Assembly (NCBI GenBank): GCA_023105745.1
Contig: JALGQZ010000005.1
Span: 65,008,019-65,072,018 of the forward strand
Origin: Austropuccinia psidii
Lineage: Eukaryota; Basidiomycota; Pucciniomycetes; Pucciniales; Sphaerophragmiaceae
Direction of reading: 5' to 3'
Length of the DNA stretch: 64,000 nucleotides
The translations under genes were made by a program, and so were the position numbers. Of the stretch, positions 60,401-64,000 are shown piece after piece (the first letter of the stretch is position 1; each line of letters opens with the position of its first letter). Under the pieces are notes generated by a model. It saw only the letters and a list, made by a program, of their open reading frames with translations, was not told the origin of the DNA and searched no databases.

Positions 60401-61756
60401 TTGATATTTATTCATTTTTTGACCTTATTTTATCAGATAATTGGTTTAGAAGACTTGCCCAAGTTTATATTGAAATACACCTTCAAGGCCATCAATGTCC
60501 AGGGTGATGGAAACTGTGGCTACAGAACAGTGTCCCACTACATTTACAAGACTCAAGATCAATGGGCTGATGTTGGCTGAAGAAATTAAACAAAATCAAG
60601 ACCTTTATGAAGCCATGAACACCTTAATTCCCCTAAAATCCTCTTATTTTGACAGAACTGAACGGTATGAAGATGTTGGCCAGGCTCTAAAAAGCAAGTG
60701 GATGTCCATGCCTGACATGAGGGATCCAATTGCAAATAAGTATAAAAGACCAGTCTTCTTTTATTCCACAGTGCAATCTTTTTCTTTTTTCCCTTATTTC
60801 TGTCCTCCAAATGATAATCCCCATTTTCATCTGCTTCTTGGATAGCTGTTCTCATTTTGTTCCTTTGGAAATAATCATTTCTAAAATTTATCCAGTCCCC
60901 CCATTACTGTGAATTGGGATATTCATGCCCAACCAAAAGCCCTGGGGTGGGCTGATAGCTTCAAGAAACACAGAATGTTGTATTTGTCCAATCTTCCTCC
61001 CCCCTCTCATAGAAAACCCACTATTTTGGAGGTTGATTCTGATTGATTGATTTTTGTATATACAAGTTATTCCAATAATCCCCCTCCTCAGTCTTATTTA
61101 TCTCTTAAATCCCACCTCAGTCTCCTTTTTTATCAAACATGTTGAACTTTTGTACATAGAAATAGTCATATTACAAACAAGGAAAAAAATCTGAAAAAAT
61201 ACACTTATTGCCCATGCACTTGCTGTTCCACCAAAACACTCCCCAAAATCATGGTCTTCTGGTTCTTTATTGTCCAGTTTGAACCCTTCAATCTAAAAAA
61301 ATGAAGGAAATTCATAAGTGGGAAGTTGTTAAATTGACTTTTTGAAAATGGGCATATTACAATGACGGGAAATGTTTTTTAAAAAAAAACCTTTTTTGCG
61401 CCTTCACTTGTCCCACCAAAAGAAATTCCCAAAATTATCAGCTTCTGGTGCTTTACTCTTCAGATTAAACCCTTTATTTTAAGAAAAAATTTAAGGAAAT
61501 TCATAAGTGGGAAGAGTTTAAATTAATTTTTGAAAAAAATATTCCATTTTTGGCATATTGGCCAAATTTGTGAAATTTGGCAAGAAAGAAATTTGTGCAT
61601 ATTAACATGCCAAGTCAGGAAAAATATGGCAAAAAAAATTAAAAAAATACTCAAAACTGAGCCTGAGGAATATGTTTTGAAAAATAAGGTCACTTATGTG
61701 TTATTACCATAAATTGGTAAAAACACGTAAGGGCTTACGTGTGTTTACCAACAGCC
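57478..61756 (+). mobile_element. MULE DNA transposon with OTU-domain transposase gene, 4,279 bp
   Basis: Ends GGGTGTTGGTAAAAAC and GTTTACCAACAGCC form terminal inverted repeats, and the flanks carry the exact 8-bp duplication ATATTTTA. One four-exon gene fills the interior. The subterminal hairpin and the right-hand blocks (AAATTCATAAGTGGGAAG twice, near 61310 and 61498, and ACTGAGCCTGAGGAAT near 61655) are shared with the two small elements at 22197 and 47698. It is the only coding member in the window, so it is the model for their mobilisation, although its own gene is now broken. Confidence 0.88.
57998..61046 (+). pseudogene. MULE transposase fused to zinc knuckle and OTU cysteine protease
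   Basis: Exons inferred: 57998-59002, 59117-59635, 59696-60357 and 60437-61046, with introns GTAATA..TTTCAG, GTGAGT..TTCTCAG and GTGAGT..TTATCAG. Exon 1 holds a FAR1-like DNA-binding region (VDCPFKLYARK...HPEHSHD) and the MULE core with LMDFTYKTNKYKMPLFHIVG (first catalytic Asp) and IERDLDLKNSL (second). Exon 2 carries the transposase C terminus (YVPAWTKHYCHLGVGSTSRVEG) and a degenerate SWIM-like Cys region. Exon 3 has an acidic Ser-rich stretch and a CX2CX4HX4C knuckle. Exon 4 carries an OTU domain (VQGDGNCGYRTVS, the Asp-Gly-Asn-Cys box) ending near a candidate His. Breaks: stops at 59174, 59726 and 60067, and frame changes near 59990 and 60575. The ATG at 57998 opens the FAR1/MULE frame. 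OTU enzymes cleave ubiquitin-like tags; its role here is inferred. Confidence 0.8.
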
Positions 61757-61764
61757 ATATTTTA
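61757..61764. repeat. 8-bp target duplication of MULE, right (ATATTTTA)
   Basis: Matches 57470-57477. Confidence 0.9.
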
Positions 61765-62150
61765 TTCACCCTTATTTGACCTTATTTTGGTCATAACTTC
61801 TGTAATTCTGATGCTAGTTTAATTTGGCTAGTACAATTGGATAGCCCTGACTTAGAGCTTCATTCTGAATAGCCATTTGATGGGGTTAAGCCTCTTCCTC
61901 TTTATTTCAGACAAGAGGTTAAAATTAAGGTTTATGCTCAGCAGCAACTTTGAGCAGGAATAACTTTTTTATTCTTTGTCCTATGATAGTGGGACTTGTG
62001 TAGTTGGAAAGCTGTGGGTTTCCTCTTTCTTTTGATACATTTTGAGCTGATTTGGCTCAGATCCATGCTTTGGTGGTATCTTGGCCATACCATTGATTTA
62101 TGGTATTTGGCTGTCATGCTTGTGCCCTGGTTTTGAGTCACAGACTGACA

Positions 62151-62162
62151 TACCCTCCCTCT
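62151..62162 (-). promoter_or_regulatory. Polypurine tract of G3
   Basis: AGAGGGAGGGTA on minus directly abuts the 3' LTR end, as in G1. Confidence 0.82.
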
Positions 62163-62174
62163 AAAAAAGGCTCA

Positions 62175-64000
62175 TCACTGATGAGACTGTTTAGTCCTCC
62201 TAGAGGCCCTTAATATTCTCAAGTGAAGGTTCCCATCTGGTATGGCATCCTCTGCCAACCATTTGTCTTCATCAGATGTCTGGTTCTTGAATGTGACCAA
62301 GTATTGTCTTTGGTCTTTACCATTAAGTCTGATCTTCCAGGCCTTCATGATTTTCATCACTGGTCCAGGGGAGTCTTTCATTTCCACTATCTCTGGTGGG
62401 GTGGAGATTTTCTTCCTGGAGGGGAATTTATCCTCCTCTATCTGGAAGTATGGCTTGACTAAACTCGCTGGAAAGACTGGGTGTTTGCTACAACATTCTT
62501 CTGTGAGTTTGACTTCTACTGTATTGTTTCCTATCAATTTAATGATGGGAAGGGACCTACAAATGAGTGTCTCATTTTCTTAGGTCCTTTGAGATTATTA
62601 AAGTTCAGTGTAGACACTAACACTTGGTCCCCTTCTTTAAAGTCAGGTTCTATGTGTGATTTGTCCCACCTCTGTTTGTTGTATTCTTTTTCCCCAGCTA
62701 TGCATCTATCAGCTGTATCACAATCCCTCTTCCACATGTCATGGAAGTCTTTAGCTATTGGGTGGATAGTCAGAAGATTCTTCTTTAAGTGACCCACAGG
62801 CAATAGGGGATTCCACCCTTTCTCTACCAGTGAAGGTGTTTTTCCTGTGGTAGAGTGCTGTCTTGTGTTATAAGCCAGCTGGACTTCTGGTAGAAGGGTC
62901 ACCCAGTCATAGGTGTAACCTTCATGGTCCTTATATTCTATGCCATAGGCACAGAATCTTCTAAGGATGTCTTCCATTGTTTGGATAATCCCTTCAGCTA
63001 ATTAATCTGTTTGTGGATGGTAAGCTGTAGAAAAAGCAAGTTTAGTAACAAGCATATCATAGAGGTTGGTCCAAAATTCTGATGTGAATTTTGGGTCCCT
63101 ATCACTAATGATAATCTGAGGGACTCCACAGGTGAATATTATGTTATTCCAAAATAACAGTGCAGTATCCATGGCTTTATGCTCTTTGTGACAAGGTAGG
63201 AACCTTAAACGCTTGCTGAACCTATCAACTATTATCAAGCAGGCATTGAAGTTCTCTTTGCCTCTTGGTACAAGTACTGTAACCCAGTCCATGTTGATGG
63301 TTTCTCATGGGTGCTTGGGTTCTTCTATGTGTTGAAGTAACCCATACTTCTTCCGATGTTTTCTATTTTCCTTTTGGTATATTTCACAAGTGTTGATGTA
63401 TTCACTCAACTCTTGTTCCCACTTGGGCCACCAAGCTGTGCTTGCTACCCTCTCCTTGGTTCTGTCCTCACTCATGTGTCCCATATAGGGGAAGTCATGG
63501 CATTCTTGTAGGCTCAAGGATATATGGTCCCTGTCTACTATGGTGAGTGCACTAGTGCTCTTTTCTTTATGGTATAGCAGGCCATCTATAAGGAAAAATG
63601 TATTATTCTTATAGTCCCTCAACCAGGGTTCCTCCAACTGGGATTCCAGCTCTGGGCTCCTGTACTTTTGTTGAAGGAGTTGCAACAATATGCCACACTG
63701 TTTGTGTTTGGCATATGTCTTCATTACTGCACTGAAAAATCAATTATGCAGTTATGAGGAACATATTTCCAATATGGGATTTTCTATTCCTTTTGAATCA
63801 GTGTTTCCACTGTGTAGCGTACCACTTTCTGGGGCCCATTCAGAAAATATGAAGTTTTTCCTCCTATCTATTTCCATGAAATGGATAGGGATCTTGGCTG
63901 CTAATTCAGGGTCATAAGCTGGATTGCTTTTGACATTGTCCAGGGGCCATCTTCATTTGTATGACTTTTACCTTCCTTGTATATGATGGTCATATTTCCT
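62175..64000 (-). pseudogene. G3 pol, 3' half: integrase and chromodomain (truncated by window)
   Basis: On minus, the window edge lies near the RNase H end (GNMTIIYKEGK...WPLDNVKSNPAY). An integrase zinc finger (ECHDFPYMGHMSEDRTKER...CEIYQ) follows, with its CX2C reduced to CEIY. The integrase core has Asp in MDWV (63289), Asp in ISDRD (about 63109) and Glu in LAEG (about 62995). A GPF motif (about 62545) and a chromodomain (RQYLVTFKNQTSDEDKWLAEDAIPD, about 62330-62230) complete it. In-frame stops lie at 63305-63307 and 63002-63004, a frameshift near 62540, and further stops near 63730-63755. It is clearly related to G1 but a separate family: the residues differ throughout and the LTR is different. 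Confidence 0.85.

Larger units (their letters stand above)
56426..62150 (-). repeat. 3' LTR of G3, interrupted by the MULE
   Basis: Without the MULE (57478-61756) and one copy of its duplication the LTR is about 1,438 bp. It starts TGTCAGGCTGAGTC and ends GAGTCACAGACTGACA, matching both ends of the solo LTR at 49396-50901. The interruption point (GAGGTGAATATTTTA) corresponds to GAGGCGAAAATAAGG near 50700 in the solo LTR. Confidence 0.82.
56426..64000 (-). mobile_element. Ty3/Gypsy chromovirus G3, cut by the window edge
   Basis: The minus-strand element has its 3' LTR at 56426-62150 (split by a MULE), a polypurine tract at 62151-62162 and the 3' half of pol at 62175-64000. The rest lies outside the window. 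The five bases before its end are GATTC, which should recur on the far side. It inserted into the 5' LTR of G2. Confidence 0.78.

Overview
The window looks like a repeat-rich stretch of a basidiomycete nuclear genome, most likely a rust fungus (Pucciniales, perhaps Austropuccinia psidii or a relative). This rests on my recognising the style of the Ty3/Gypsy polyproteins and Tnp2-type transposases, on the AT-rich base composition, and on short GT-AG introns of 60-115 nt. I see no single-copy host gene, rRNA or tRNA gene. Everything I can interpret is transposon sequence at different stages of decay, with AT-rich filler between.

Layout. 1-1152: nothing recognisable. 1158-11152: a nearly intact minus-strand chromodomain Ty3/Gypsy element (G1), with about 1.8-kb LTRs, a perfect 5-bp target duplication, primer site, polypurine tract and a polyprotein broken by one frameshift and one stop. 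A second, spliced reading frame overlaps its gag end. 13894-18841: a decayed Tnp2 (CACTA/EnSpm-type) transposon, with the transposase on plus and a companion gene of unknown function on minus, tail to tail. 22197-23571: a non-autonomous TIR element with an internal palindromic short-repeat array. 24640-25490 and 29271-30300: two inverted LTR copies of a second Gypsy family (G2), with a nine-unit minisatellite and a PIF/Harbinger transposase relic between them. 30860-38255: a second Tnp2/companion pair, inverted relative to the first but with the same convergent layout.

40545-64000 is a nest. G2 (minus; gag 55840-53830, protease/linker 53725-52260, RT/RNase H/integrase 44000-40560) is interrupted by about 8 kb that includes a second non-autonomous TIR element (47698-48910) and a solo LTR of family G3 (49396-50901). 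The 5' LTR of G2 is itself interrupted at 56425 by a G3 element. The 3' LTR of that G3 element (56426-62150) is split by a 4.3-kb Mutator-like (MULE) transposon (57478-61756), whose four-exon gene joins a FAR1/MULE transposase to an OTU-type cysteine protease domain. The right window edge cuts G3 inside its pol gene.

How the parts relate. The MULE and the two non-autonomous elements share TIRs (GG-T-TTGGTAAA), a conserved hairpin next to the ends, and exact 8-bp A/T-only target duplications, so they form one family. The two Tnp2 loci share one two-gene architecture, which marks the companion gene as part of that transposon. The most interesting leads are the overlapping spliced frame in the G1 gag region, the MULE-OTU fusion with its array-bearing derivatives, and the unidentified Tnp2 companion protein. 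Motif recognition, reading frames and target duplications were read from the sequence by eye. Family assignments come from general knowledge; no database search was possible.
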